Source of the DNA: Deltaproteobacteria bacterium
Lineage (GTDB): Bacteria > Desulfobacterota > Binatia > DP-6
Length of the DNA: 64,000 nt
Direction: 5' to 3'
Assembly: GCA_005879795.1 (NCBI GenBank)
Contig: VBKJ01000131.1
Span: forward strand, 37,076 to 101,075
Numbering within the stretch: position 1 is the first letter of the stretch; every line of letters starts with the position of its first letter. The notes below the pieces were generated by a model, which worked only from the letters and a program-made list of their open reading frames with translations, was not told the DNA's origin and did not search any database. A program made the translations under genes and the position numbers. Shown in pieces: positions 7,450-16,050 of this stretch.

Positions 7450-8753
7450 CCCACCGCGCGCGCGAAGCGCGCCATGGAGAGGCGGGCGGCGATTACCTTC
7501 AGGTGCCGCTCGATCGAGCCCTGCCCGCCCTCGACCAGCGCACGCGCCCGCCGCCCCATGTCGGCCATGCGCACGGGCTCGTCGAGCAGGCCGGCGAGCG
7601 CCCAGGCGAGGCTCTCGGCCGAGCTCACGCGCAGCGCCGCGCCGCCCGTCACCAGACGCTCCACCGTCTCGGCCGCGTGCTCGGTGTGCGGCCCGACCAG
7701 CACGGGCCGGCCGGCGCGCGCCGGCTCGAGCACGTTGTGCCCGCCGACCGCCACCAGGCTCCCCCCGACGAAGGCGATCACCCCGAGCGCGTAGCAGTGC
7801 GCGAGCGGTCCGACCGCGTCGAGGAGGATGACCGCGGGCGCCCTCCCCTCCCCGAGCGTCGCGAGCTCGCTGTAGCGCGCGAGCGAGAACCCGCCGGCGC
7901 TCACCAGAGCGGCCACCGCGTCGAGGCGCTCGGGGTGCCGCGGGGCGAGGAGGAGCGCCAGGTCGGCGCGACCCGGCAGCACGCGCCGGAAGGCCTCGAG
8001 CACGATCTCGTCCTCGCCCTCGTGCGTGCTGCCGGCCACGATCATGCGCCGCGTGCCGAGCGCGGCGGCGAGGCGGAGGACCTCGGGCGGGGGGTCGGAG
8101 GCGGCGCCCTCGAACTTGAGGCTGCCCGCCACCTGGACCCGCCGCAGATCGGCGCCGAGCGCGAGGATGCGCTGCGCGTCCTCCTCGCTCTGCATGCAGC
8201 AGTCCACGCTGGTGAGCGCGCCGCGGTAGAGCGGGCGGAGCCAGCGCGCGCGCCGCATCGTCCCGGGACCCACGCGGCCGCTCACCATGAAGGTCGGCAC
8301 CCCCTGCTCGGCCAGCTCGGCGAGGAGCGTCGGCCAGATCTCGGTCTCGGTGAAGAAGAACGCCTCGAGCTGGAAGGACGCGAGGAGCCGGCGCACCGTG
8401 CGGGGCGCGTCGAGGGGCAGGAGGAGCGCCAGGTGCGCCTCCGGGCTCGCGCGCGCGAGCTCGAGGCCCGTCCGCGTGAGCGTCGAGACGACGCACAGCC
8501 GCTCCGCGAAGCGCTCGCGCAGCCGGCGGAGCAGCGGGCGCGCGGCGTTGAGCTCGCCCACCGACGCCGCGTGGAGCCAGACCGCGGGGGCGCCCGCGGC
8601 GAGCGTGCGCTCGTCGTCGGTGAGCCGCCCGAGCCGCGCCCCGAGCGCGCGCCAGCGCGGCGGCGCACCGGGGAGCCGGCTCGCGAGCTCGGCCACGCCC
8701 GCGGCCGCCGTCATCGCGCCGCGGTAGGCGCCCACCGCGAGCCGCTCCATCAT
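7446..8753 (-). CDS. waaA: 3-deoxy-D-manno-octulosonic acid transferase
   Basis: The 435-residue protein is Kdo transferase (KdtA), which adds Kdo from CMP-Kdo to lipid IVA. Motifs seen are VWLHAASVGELNAARPLL near residue 60, FFTETEIWPTLLAELAEQG near residue 130, VAGSTHEGEDEIVLEAF in the second lobe, and GGHNVLEPARAGRPVLVGP in the CMP-Kdo pocket. With an adjacent Kdo kinase in the core operon, a single-Kdo LPS is a reasonable guess, but this cannot be read from the sequence. It overlaps the genes on both sides by four bases. Confidence 0.94.
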   Translation of the reverse strand: MMERLAVGAYRGAMTAAAGVAELASRLPGAPPRWRALGARLGRLTDDERTLAAGAPAVWLHAASVGELNAARPLLRRLRERFAERLCVVSTLTRTGLELARASPEAHLALLLPLDAPRTVRRLLASFQLEAFFFTETEIWPTLLAELAEQGVPTFMVSGRVGPGTMRRARWLRPLYRGALTSVDCCMQSEEDAQRILALGADLRRVQVAGSLKFEGAASDPPPEVLRLAAALGTRRMIVAGSTHEGEDEIVLEAFRRVLPGRADLALLLAPRHPERLDAVAALVSAGGFSLARYSELATLGEGRAPAVILLDAVGPLAHCYALGVIAFVGGSLVAVGGHNVLEPARAGRPVLVGPHTEHAAETVERLVTGGAALRVSSAESLAWALAGLLDEPVRMADMGRRARALVEGGQGSIERHLKVIAARLSMARFARAVG

Positions 8754-9484
8754 GCGGGGCGCGCCCCGACCGCACGCGCGGCCTCGGCGTTCGCCTCGCC
8801 GAGCGCGGCCTCGAGCGCGGCCCGCGCCGCGGCCTTGTCCGCCGGCAACACGACCGGCGCGTTCAGCACGAGGGCCACGCGCGCGAACGGCCGTGGCACC
8901 TGCAGCCGGTCCCAGCTGCCGAGGCGGCGCGCGGGCGAGGCCGCGACGCCCACCACCAGGAGCGGCAGCCCGGTCGCACGCGCGAGCTGCACCGCTCCGT
9001 CCTTCGCCTCGTGACGCGGCCCGCGCGGCCCGTCGGGCACGATGGCGATGTCCTCGCCGCGCGCGCGCGCCGCGAGCAGCCCGCGCACCGCGCCGAGCCA
9101 GCCGCGCGTGGCCGAGCCGCGCACCGCCCGGATGCCCAGGTGGCGCATCGCCTGCGCGGCGACCTCCGCGTCACGATGCCAGCTGAGCATGACGTTCACC
9201 GTCCCCGGCCAGCGAAGCCGCGTCACCACCAGCGGGAGGAGCACGATCCCGTCGTGCCAGAAGGCGGCCAGCACCTGCTCGCCGCGCCGGCGGCGTGCGA
9301 ACAGCTCGCCGTGATCCACCAGGCGGACGCGCAGGGTGAGATAGAGGAGGCGGAGCGCCAGGGCCAGGACCCAGCCCGCGACCACCACCCAGGCCTGCGT
9401 GCGCCGGCTCCAGCGCCGCCGGAAGGCCGAATCGGCGGGCCCGGCGCCGTCGCGCGCCACGTCGGCCGATGTCGCGCGCTGCAC
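8750..9484 (-). CDS. DUF374 lysophospholipid/lipid A acyltransferase-like protein
   Basis: The 244-residue protein belongs to the DUF374 group of the LPLAT superfamily. An N-terminal membrane helix (WVVVAGWVLALALRLLYLTL) is followed by AAFWHDGIVLLPL, SWHRDAEV, RGSATRGWLGAVR and VPDGPRGPRHEAKDGA, the last being the conserved glycine/proline loop of these acyltransferases. Members are found next to waaA and are thought to acylate lipid A or related lipids. No separate LpxL or LpxM gene is visible in this operon, so this protein is a candidate for the late acyltransferase step. The gene overlaps waaA by four bases. Confidence 0.82.
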   Translation of the reverse strand: MQRATSADVARDGAGPADSAFRRRWSRRTQAWVVVAGWVLALALRLLYLTLRVRLVDHGELFARRRRGEQVLAAFWHDGIVLLPLVVTRLRWPGTVNVMLSWHRDAEVAAQAMRHLGIRAVRGSATRGWLGAVRGLLAARARGEDIAIVPDGPRGPRHEAKDGAVQLARATGLPLLVVGVAASPARRLGSWDRLQVPRPFARVALVLNAPVVLPADKAAARAALEAALGEANAEAARAVGARPA

Positions 9485-9502
9485 GTGGCGCTCCGAACCC
9501 AG

Positions 9503-11287
9503 CTAGGGCGCGGCCTTCCGCGCCCGGACGCTGTCCGCGGCCACGTCCGCCCCGCCCTCCAGCGCCTCCACGTCGCGGAACTGGAGCTCGTAGAGCTTGC
9601 GGTACTCGGCGCCGCGGGCGAGGAGCTCGTCGTGCGTGCCGCTCTCGACGATCTCGCCGCGCACGACCACGACGATCCGGTCGGCGCGCCGCACGGTGGA
9701 GAGGCGGTGCGCGACCACCAGCGTCGTCCGGTTCGCCATCAGGCGCTCGAGCGCCTCCTGCACCAGGCCCTCGGACTCCGTGTCGAGCGCGGAGGTCGCC
9801 TCGTCGAGGATCAGGATGGGCGCGTTCTTGAGCAGCGCGCGCGCGATCGCGAGCCGCTGCCGCTGACCGCCCGAGAGCCGCACGCCGAGGTCGCCGATCC
9901 CGGTCTCGTAGCCGCGCGACATCTCGACGATGAAGTCGTGCGCGTTCGCGGCGCGCGCCGCGGCGACGATCTCGTCCATGGAGCGGTTGGAATCGCCGTA
10001 GGCGATGTTGTTGCGCACGCTGTCGTTGAAGAGGAACGTGAACTGGGTCACCACCGCGATGTGCGTGCGCAGGCTCGCGAGGGTCAGGTCGCGGATGTCG
10101 GTGCCGTCGATCGTGATGCGGCCCGCGGTCACGTCGTAGAAGCGCGGGATCAGATCGGCGAGCGTGCTCTTCCCGCCCCCGCTCATGCCGACCAGCGCCA
10201 CCACCTGCCCGACCGGGATGCGGAGGTTGATGTCGCGCAGCACGGGCTCGCCGGGATCGTAGGCGAAGCTGACGGCGTGGAACTCGATCGCCGCGCGCAC
10301 GCCGCGGAGGGCGACCGCGCCCGGCCGGTCGACGACCTGCGGCGCCGTGTCGAGCAGCTCGAAGACGCGTTCGGCACCGGCCAGGCCCTGCTGGATGGTG
10401 TTGTTGGTGCGCACCAGCTTCTTGAACGGCTCGTAGAGGAGGAAGAGCGCGATGATGAAGGCCATGAAGGAGCCCTGCGTGCGCGCGCCGGAGATGACGC
10501 TGCTGCCCCCGTACCAGATGATGCCCGCGACCGCGATGCCGGCCAGCATCTCGGTGATCGGCAGCGCGCGCAGCACGCTGGTTCGCATGTAGATGCGGAG
10601 GAGCCGCTCGTTGTGCTCGTCGAAGCGCCGCTGCTCGTAGCCTTCCTGACCGAAGGCCTTGACGACCCGGTTGCCCTGCACGTTCTCGTGCAGCAGCGCA
10701 TTCAGCCGGCCGATGCCGTCCTGCATGCGGCGAGTCGTCTGGCGGAGCTGGAGGGAGAGGTAGCGGATCGGGAGCGCCGCCGCCGGGAAGAGGCAGATGG
10801 CGAGCAGGGCGAGCACCCAGTCGAGGTAGAAGGCGGTGACCGTGAGCCCGAGTAGGGTGGGGAATTCCTGGAAGATCGAGGTGACGGCGTCGGTCACCGC
10901 GCCGCGCACGATTCCCACGTCGGAGATCACCCGCGAGACGATCTGCCCCGCCCGGCGGCGGTTGAAGAAGGCCAGGTCGAGGCGCTGGATGTGCGCGGTG
11001 AGCTCGTTGCGCAGGTCGGTCACCACGCGCTGCCCGACCCAGTCGTTCAGATAGCCGCCGACGAAGTCGAGCCCGCCGCGCAGGAAGGCCGCCCCGAGCA
11101 CCAGGAGCACCACCAGCGGCAGCGCCTCGGGGTGCTGCTGGTGGAAGACCTGATCGAAGGTGAACCTGGCGAGGAACGGGACGCTGGTCTCCACGGCGCT
11201 GCGGGAGAGCATGCAGGCCACGGCCAGCACGAAGCGCGGCCAGAGGTAGGGCCGGAGGTAGGAGAGCAGGCGCCGGTACTGCCTCAT
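9503..11287 (-). CDS. msbA: Lipid A export ABC transporter (MsbA-type, fused permease/ATPase)
   Basis: The 594-residue half-transporter has an N-terminal six-helix membrane domain (residues about 15-310) and a C-terminal ATPase with Walker [11 protein letters not shown], signature [16 protein letters not shown] and Walker [13 protein letters not shown]. MsbA dimers flip lipid A-core across the inner membrane. Its place between lpxB and the DUF374/waaA/lpxK genes strongly supports this role over other ABC exporters. The start ATG at 11285-11287 overlaps the lpxB stop. A second, less similar exporter of the same architecture lies in the island at 37143-38915. Confidence 0.92.
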   Translation of the reverse strand: MRQYRRLLSYLRPYLWPRFVLAVACMLSRSAVETSVPFLARFTFDQVFHQQHPEALPLVVLLVLGAAFLRGGLDFVGGYLNDWVGQRVVTDLRNELTAHIQRLDLAFFNRRRAGQIVSRVISDVGIVRGAVTDAVTSIFQEFPTLLGLTVTAFYLDWVLALLAICLFPAAALPIRYLSLQLRQTTRRMQDGIGRLNALLHENVQGNRVVKAFGQEGYEQRRFDEHNERLLRIYMRTSVLRALPITEMLAGIAVAGIIWYGGSSVISGARTQGSFMAFIIALFLLYEPFKKLVRTNNTIQQGLAGAERVFELLDTAPQVVDRPGAVALRGVRAAIEFHAVSFAYDPGEPVLRDINLRIPVGQVVALVGMSGGGKSTLADLIPRFYDVTAGRITIDGTDIRDLTLASLRTHIAVVTQFTFLFNDSVRNNIAYGDSNRSMDEIVAAARAANAHDFIVEMSRGYETGIGDLGVRLSGGQRQRLAIARALLKNAPILILDEATSALDTESEGLVQEALERLMANRTTLVVAHRLSTVRRADRIVVVVRGEIVESGTHDELLARGAEYRKLYELQFRDVEALEGGADVAADSVRARKAAP

Positions 11288-12468
11288 CCCCGGCAGCCCT
11301 CCAGCATCTCGCGCGCGATCGCGGCCGCGCGTCCCGCCGCGCCGCCGCGGCCGAGCCGCCGCCGCACCTCGCGCAGCTCCTCGATCATCGCCGCGTGGCG
11401 CGCCGGATCGTCGAGCAGGGCGCGCGCCGCCGCGGCGATGCGCGGGCCCGTCGCCTGCCGCTGCAGCAGCTCCGGCACGACCTCGCGCCCGGCCACGATG
11501 TTCGGCATGCCGATGTACCTGACGCCACGCACGAGGAGGCGGCCGAGAACGTAGCTGAGCGGCCCGAGCCGGTACACGATCACCATCGGGCGCTCGAGCA
11601 GCGCGCACTCGAGCGTCGCCGTGCCCGAGCTGACGAGCGCCAGGTCCGAGGCCCCGATGAGGTTGTAGGTGTCGTCCTCGATCACCTTGACGTCCAGGCC
11701 GGCGGCGCGGACCCGGCGGCGGACCTCGTCCGCGGGCAGCGTGTGGGCGAGGGCGAGCGGGAACTGGAGCCGACCGTCCCGACCCAGAGTGCGCACGGCG
11801 TCCAGCAGCGGCGGCAGGAGATAGTCGATCTCGGAGAGCCGGCTGCCGGGCAGGAGGAGCACGGTCGGCCGCGCGGGGTCGAGCCCGTGCGCGCCGAGCG
11901 TCTCCGCGCGCCCGCGCGTCACCCGCACGCGGTCGAGGAGCGGATGGCCGACGAACTCGACCCCCGGCAGCCGCGGGGCGTAGAGCGCCGGCTCGAAGGG
12001 GAAAACGACCGCCAGCCGGTCCACGCGGCGCGCGATCTTGCGCACGCGGCCGCGGCGCCAGGCCCACACCTGCGGCCCGATGTAGTAGAGGACGGGCACC
12101 CCCGCGCGCTTGGCGACGTGCGCCAGGCGGAGGTTGAACTCGGGGAAGTCGATCAGCACGCACAGGTCCGGCGGGTCCGCGCGCAGGCGGCGCGCGAGCG
12201 TGCGGTAAGCATGCCAGAGAGCGCGCAGCCGTCCGGTCGCCTCGAGCCCCATGGTCGCCACCTGCCCCACGTCGGCGACCGTCACCATGCCCGCCTCGCG
12301 CAGCCGCTCCCCGCCCACGCCGAACACCTCGAGGGCGGGAACCGAGGCGCGCAGCGCGCGCACCAGGTCCGCGCCGTGGAGGTCGCCCGAGGCCTCGCCA
12401 GCCACCAGGAGGAGCCGGCGCGGACGCGCGGGAGCGCGCCAGGCGCGGGAGGCGCCGCCGTCCGACAT
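11284..12468 (-). CDS. lpxB: Lipid A disaccharide synthase
   Basis: The 394-residue GT19 enzyme joins UDP-2,3-diacylglucosamine and lipid X. The motifs are diagnostic: LLVAGEASGDLHGADLV at the N-terminus, CVLIDFPEFNLRLA, YYIGPQVWAWRRGRV, VFPFEPALY, FVGHPLLDRV, LLLPGSRLSEI and SSGTATLECALLERPMVIVY. The start is the ATG at 12466-12468, two bases after the stop of the upstream oxidoreductase. It acts peripherally at the inner membrane, immediately downstream of the LpxI product. Confidence 0.95.
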   Translation of the reverse strand: MSDGGASRAWRAPARPRRLLLVAGEASGDLHGADLVRALRASVPALEVFGVGGERLREAGMVTVADVGQVATMGLEATGRLRALWHAYRTLARRLRADPPDLCVLIDFPEFNLRLAHVAKRAGVPVLYYIGPQVWAWRRGRVRKIARRVDRLAVVFPFEPALYAPRLPGVEFVGHPLLDRVRVTRGRAETLGAHGLDPARPTVLLLPGSRLSEIDYLLPPLLDAVRTLGRDGRLQFPLALAHTLPADEVRRRVRAAGLDVKVIEDDTYNLIGASDLALVSSGTATLECALLERPMVIVYRLGPLSYVLGRLLVRGVRYIGMPNIVAGREVVPELLQRQATGPRIAAAARALLDDPARHAAMIEELREVRRRLGRGGAAGRAAAIAREMLEGCRG

Positions 12469-12470
12469 GG

Positions 12471-13430
12471 CTAGGAGGCCGACGCCGCCTGCACTGCGCG
12501 CACCTCGGTCTCGAGGCTCTCGCGGATCACGTGCGCGACCTCGAGCGCGCGCAGCCCGTCCCAGCCGCTCACCGCCGGCGCCTCGCGCGCGCGCACGGCG
12601 CGCAGGAAGGCGTCGACCTCGGCCTCGAGCGCGTCGCCCTCCGGCACCTCGCGCTCCTCGAGGGTGAGCGCCGCCTGGCCGTCGGCGTCCGGCTCGCGCC
12701 GGCAGATGCGCACCCGCCGCTCGCCGTAGTCGACCGCCAGGTAGGCGTCGGCCTGGAAGATGCGGATCTTTCGCTCCCGCTTCATGGAGACGCGGCTCGC
12801 GGTTACGTTGGCGATGCAGCCGTTGGCGAAGCGGAGCCGCGCGTTGGCGATGTCGACGCAGTTGGTGAGTACCGGGACGCCCACCGCCTCGACCGAGCGG
12901 AGCGCCGACGGCACCATGGAGAGGATCACGTCGAGGTCGTGGATCATCAGGTCGAGCACGACGTCGACGTCCGTGCCGCGCTCGGTGAAGGGCGCGAGGC
13001 GGTGGCACTCGATGAAGCGCGGCTGGGTCACCAGCCCCTCGAGCGCGAGCACCGCGGGGTTGAAGCGCTCGAGGTGGCCCACCTGGAAGACGCGCGCGCC
13101 GCGCACGGCGAGCTCGACCAGCGCCTTCGCCTCCTCGACCGTGGTGGTGACCGGCTTCTCGACCAGCACGTCGATGCCCGCCTCGAGGAGATCGCGCGCC
13201 ACCTCGAAGTGCTGCTGGGTGGGGACCGCGACGCTCGCGCAGTCGACCCGTCCCGCGAGCGCGCGGTGATCGGTGAGCGCCTCCGCGCCGAGCGCGGCCG
13301 CGACCTCGCGTGCGCGCCCGGGATCCACGTCGACCACGCCGACCAGCTCGGCCCCCGGGTGCGCGGCGTACTTCTCGGCGTGGAAGCGGCCCAGGTACCC
13401 CACGCCCACCACCGCGGTGCGGAGCCTCAT
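12471..13430 (-). CDS. Gfo/Idh/MocA-family NAD(P)-dependent oxidoreductase
   Basis: The 319-residue protein has an N-terminal Rossmann fold (VVGVGYLGRFHAEKYA), the EKPVTTTVEEA segment that holds the conserved lysine of this family, and LMIHDLDVILSM in the C-terminal substrate domain. Members oxidise or reduce sugar derivatives. A gene of this family is often found between lpxI and lpxB in deltaproteobacterial-type genomes, so it probably handles a nucleotide sugar of lipid A or the envelope. One possibility is the GnnA-like step that makes the 3-amino sugar of alternative lipid A, but no partner aminotransferase (GnnB) is visible here. It overlaps lpxI by four bases. Confidence 0.82.
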   Translation of the reverse strand: MRLRTAVVGVGYLGRFHAEKYAAHPGAELVGVVDVDPGRAREVAAALGAEALTDHRALAGRVDCASVAVPTQQHFEVARDLLEAGIDVLVEKPVTTTVEEAKALVELAVRGARVFQVGHLERFNPAVLALEGLVTQPRFIECHRLAPFTERGTDVDVVLDLMIHDLDVILSMVPSALRSVEAVGVPVLTNCVDIANARLRFANGCIANVTASRVSMKRERKIRIFQADAYLAVDYGERRVRICRREPDADGQAALTLEEREVPEGDALEAEVDAFLRAVRAREAPAVSGWDGLRALEVAHVIRESLETEVRAVQAASAS

Positions 13431-14254
13431 CGATCGACCTCCCTCCCGTCGACCGCGACCACGGCGATGTCGACCCGATCGGCGAGCGTGACCAGCTCGG
13501 CGCGGTCGAGCGTGACCGTCCTGCCCGCCTCGATGGCGAGCACCCGCCCCTTTGCCTGCGCGAGCGCCGCCACCGTGCCGGGCCCCACCGCCGGGAGATC
13601 GAAGCGGGTGTCCTGCGTCGGCTTGCACACCTTGACGAGGACGATGTCGCCGCCCGCGAGCTGGCCGGCGCGGCGGATAGTCGCATCCGTGCCCTCGATG
13701 CCCTCGACGGCGATCACGGCGCCCCCGCGCACCACGACGCTCTGCCCGATGTCGAACTGCCCGATCACCTTGGCCGCGCGGAAGCCGAAGCGGATGTCGC
13801 TCCACTCTTCCGGGCTCGGCCGCCGGGCGCTGAGCACGCCCGCGCTCGGCACGATCTCCTGCAGATACAACGTCGACTCGACCACCGCGATCCCCTCCGA
13901 CTCGAGCTCGCTCGCCACCGCGCGCAGCACCAGGTCGTCGCGCAGTTTGCCGACGCGCGCAATGACCGCCAGGGCACGGGCGTCGGGCCGGAACTCGCGG
14001 AAGAGCCGGGGCTTGGCGATGCCGCCGACCATGACCGCGCGCCGCACCCCGGCGCGCTTGAGCGCGTCGATCATGGCCGCGAGCTCGCCGGGGTAGAGCC
14101 AGCTGATGCCGGCCACGACCCGGTCGAGCTCGGGGTCGGTCTCGCCCCGGTGCGCGACCGCGAACACCTCGACGCCGCGGCGGCGCGCCGTCTCCGCGAA
14201 CAGGACCGGGAAGCGACCGCTCCCGGCGATGAGGCCGATGCGCTCCCCGCTCAC
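13427..14254 (-). CDS. lpxI: UDP-2,3-diacylglucosamine pyrophosphatase, LpxI type
   Basis: The roughly 275-residue protein is LpxI (DUF1009), which cleaves UDP-2,3-diacylglucosamine to lipid X in bacteria lacking LpxH. Seen are [20 protein letters not shown] at the N-terminus and, in the C-terminal half, [28 protein letters not shown] and [18 protein letters not shown]. The start is GTG, either at 14252-14254 (GTGA overlap with the fabZ-lpxA stop, my choice because it matches the other junctions) or two codons earlier at 14258-14260. It lies between the enzymes acting before and after it in the pathway. Confidence 0.92.
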   Translation of the reverse strand: MSGERIGLIAGSGRFPVLFAETARRRGVEVFAVAHRGETDPELDRVVAGISWLYPGELAAMIDALKRAGVRRAVMVGGIAKPRLFREFRPDARALAVIARVGKLRDDLVLRAVASELESEGIAVVESTLYLQEIVPSAGVLSARRPSPEEWSDIRFGFRAAKVIGQFDIGQSVVVRGGAVIAVEGIEGTDATIRRAGQLAGGDIVLVKVCKPTQDTRFDLPAVGPGTVAALAQAKGRVLAIEAGRTVTLDRAELVTLADRVDIAVVAVDGREVDR

Positions 14255-15432
14255 CGGCACACACCCCGCCGCGAGGCGGCGACGAAGTCGACGAGCCGCG
14301 CCACCTCGGGCACCTGACCGAACGCCGCGCGCGCGCGCGCGAGCGCCTCGCGCCGGCCGCCGCCCTGGAAGAGGACCCGGTAGGCGCGCTTGAGCGCCGT
14401 GATCGCCCCGGCGGCAAAGCCGCGCCGACGGAGCCCCACCAGGTTGAGACCGCGCAGCCGGGCCCGGTCGCCCGCCACCATGCAGAAGGGCGGCACGTCC
14501 ATCGACACCATCGCCCCGGCGGCGCACAGGGCCGACTCGCCGATGCGCACGTGCTGGTGCACGCCCGCGAGGCCGCCCACGATCGCGTAGTCCTGGGCCT
14601 CGACGTGCCCGCCGAGGGCCGCGCCGTTGGCCAGGATCACCCCGTCGCCGACCCGGCAGTCGTGGGCCACGTGCGCGGAGACCATGAGGAGGCAGCGGTT
14701 CCCGATCCGGGTCCGCATGCCGCCGCCCGCGGTGCCGGGGTTGATGGACGCGAACTCGCGCACGATGTTCCCGTCCCCCATCTCGAGCGTGCTCGGCTCG
14801 CCGTGGTACTTGAGATCCTGCGGGGGCGCCCCCACGCTCGCGAACTGGAAGATGCGGCAGCCGGTGCCGATCGTGGTGCGCCCGCTCACCACCGCGTGCG
14901 GCCCGACCCACGAGTCGCGCCCCACGCGCACGTGCGGCCCGACCACGGCGTAGGCCTCCACCGTGACCCCCGTGTCCAGCTCGGCGCCGCGCGCCACCAC
15001 GGCCGTCGGATGGACGCGCGCGCCCGCCGGGGGCGCCGCCGCGAACTCGACCTCCGCCACCAGCGCCGGCCCCGCCGTCGCGACCCCGCGCAGCCGCCAG
15101 GGCGGCCCGGGGGCGGCGCAGGTCACCTCGAGCCGGAGCGTGTCGCCGGGCAGCACCGGGCGGCGAAAGCGCGCCTTGTCGACCGCGACCAGACGCAGGT
15201 CCTCGTCCTCGGCGAGCCGGGAGCCGAGCTGGACCAGGGCCTCGCACAGCATGACCCCGGGCAGGAGGGGTGCGCCGGGAAAATGCCCCGCGAAGTACGG
15301 CTCGTTGGCGCTCACGCGCTTCATGCCGACCGCGCGCCTCCCCGGCTCGACCTCGAGCACCCGGTCGACCAGGACGTAGGGGAACGCCCGCGGCCCGCTC
15401 GCGCCTCGCTCGGGCTCGTCAGTGTCAGTGAT
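14251..15432 (-). CDS. fabZ-lpxA: Bifunctional FabZ-LpxA fusion: hydroxyacyl-ACP dehydratase domain and UDP-GlcNAc acyltransferase
   Basis: One reading frame joins a FabZ-like hot-dog domain (about residues 15-120) to a left-handed beta-helix LpxA (about 125-390). FabZ motifs are [15 protein letters not shown] and [18 protein letters not shown], with the catalytic His50 and Glu64 at the family spacing of 14. LpxA motifs are [21 protein letters not shown] with the catalytic histidine, and [12 protein letters not shown]. FabZ homology begins before the first ATG, GTG or TTG in the frame (the GTG at 15358-15360). The only upstream position with a well-placed ribosome-binding site (AAGGAG at 15442-15447, 9-base spacer) is an ATC at 15430-15432. 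I use it as a tentative rare start. LpxD, expected between Skp and FabZ, is absent. Confidence 0.85.
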   Translation of the reverse strand: MTDTDEPERGASGPRAFPYVLVDRVLEVEPGRRAVGMKRVSANEPYFAGHFPGAPLLPGVMLCEALVQLGSRLAEDEDLRLVAVDKARFRRPVLPGDTLRLEVTCAAPGPPWRLRGVATAGPALVAEVEFAAAPPAGARVHPTAVVARGAELDTGVTVEAYAVVGPHVRVGRDSWVGPHAVVSGRTTIGTGCRIFQFASVGAPPQDLKYHGEPSTLEMGDGNIVREFASINPGTAGGGMRTRIGNRCLLMVSAHVAHDCRVGDGVILANGAALGGHVEAQDYAIVGGLAGVHQHVRIGESALCAAGAMVSMDVPPFCMVAGDRARLRGLNLVGLRRRGFAAGAITALKRAYRVLFQGGGRREALARARAAFGQVPEVARLVDFVAASRRGVCR

Positions 15433-15438
15433 GGAACG

Positions 15439-16026
15439 CTACTCCTTGTCCAGGCTCCGCTTCGACGCCTCCTTGTGGGCCGAGGCGTTGTGGAGCTTCA
15501 CGATCTCGTCGGTCACATCCACCGTCTTGTCGTTGTAGAGGAGCGCGCCGCTGGAGGCCTCGAGCACGAGCGTGTAGCCGTGCTTCTCGCCGTAGTCACG
15601 CACCAGCCCGTAGAGCTCCTCGACGATGCTCTTGGTGAGCTCGGCATCGGTCTCCTTGAGTTCGCGCTGGAAGTCCTCGTACTTGCGCTTGAACTCGAGG
15701 CCGCGGCTCTCGAGGTCCTTCTCCAGGTTGCGCCGCTCCTCCTCCTTGAGCACGGTCGCCTTGCGCTCGTAGTCCCCCTTCAGGCGGTCCAAGTCGTCGC
15801 GCTGCTTCTTGAGCTGGTTCTGCGAGCGCTCGAACTTCGCCTTCACCTGCTCCTTCGCCCGCTTGCCGGCATCGCATTCGTTGAGCGCCCGCTGCATGTC
15901 GATCACGGCGATCTTCTGCTCCGCGGCCGCCGGCCGCGCCGCCCCGAGCCCGACCACGATCGCCGCGAGCCCGAGCGCCACGCGGGCCCTCCGGCCGCTC
16001 TTGCCTCCGGTGACCCGATCTCGCAT
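15439..16026 (-). CDS. skp: Periplasmic chaperone Skp/OmpH
   Basis: The 195-residue protein has a signal peptide (arginine-rich start, hydrophobic ALGLAAIVVGLGAA, cleavage near ARPAAAEQ), a short beta strand KIAVIDMQRALNE, then a long charged coiled coil from about residue 60 to 150, and a return strand YTLVLEASSGALLYNDKTVDVTD. This is the tentacled trimer architecture of Skp. It holds unfolded outer-membrane proteins in the periplasm and hands them to BamA, encoded just upstream. The last codons contain AAGGAG, probably the ribosome-binding site for the fabZ-lpxA gene. Confidence 0.9.
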   Translation of the reverse strand: MRDRVTGGKSGRRARVALGLAAIVVGLGAARPAAAEQKIAVIDMQRALNECDAGKRAKEQVKAKFERSQNQLKKQRDDLDRLKGDYERKATVLKEEERRNLEKDLESRGLEFKRKYEDFQRELKETDAELTKSIVEELYGLVRDYGEKHGYTLVLEASSGALLYNDKTVDVTDEIVKLHNASAHKEASKRSLDKE

Positions 16027-16050
16027 GTGCTTCCGTCTCCCCCCGTCGGT

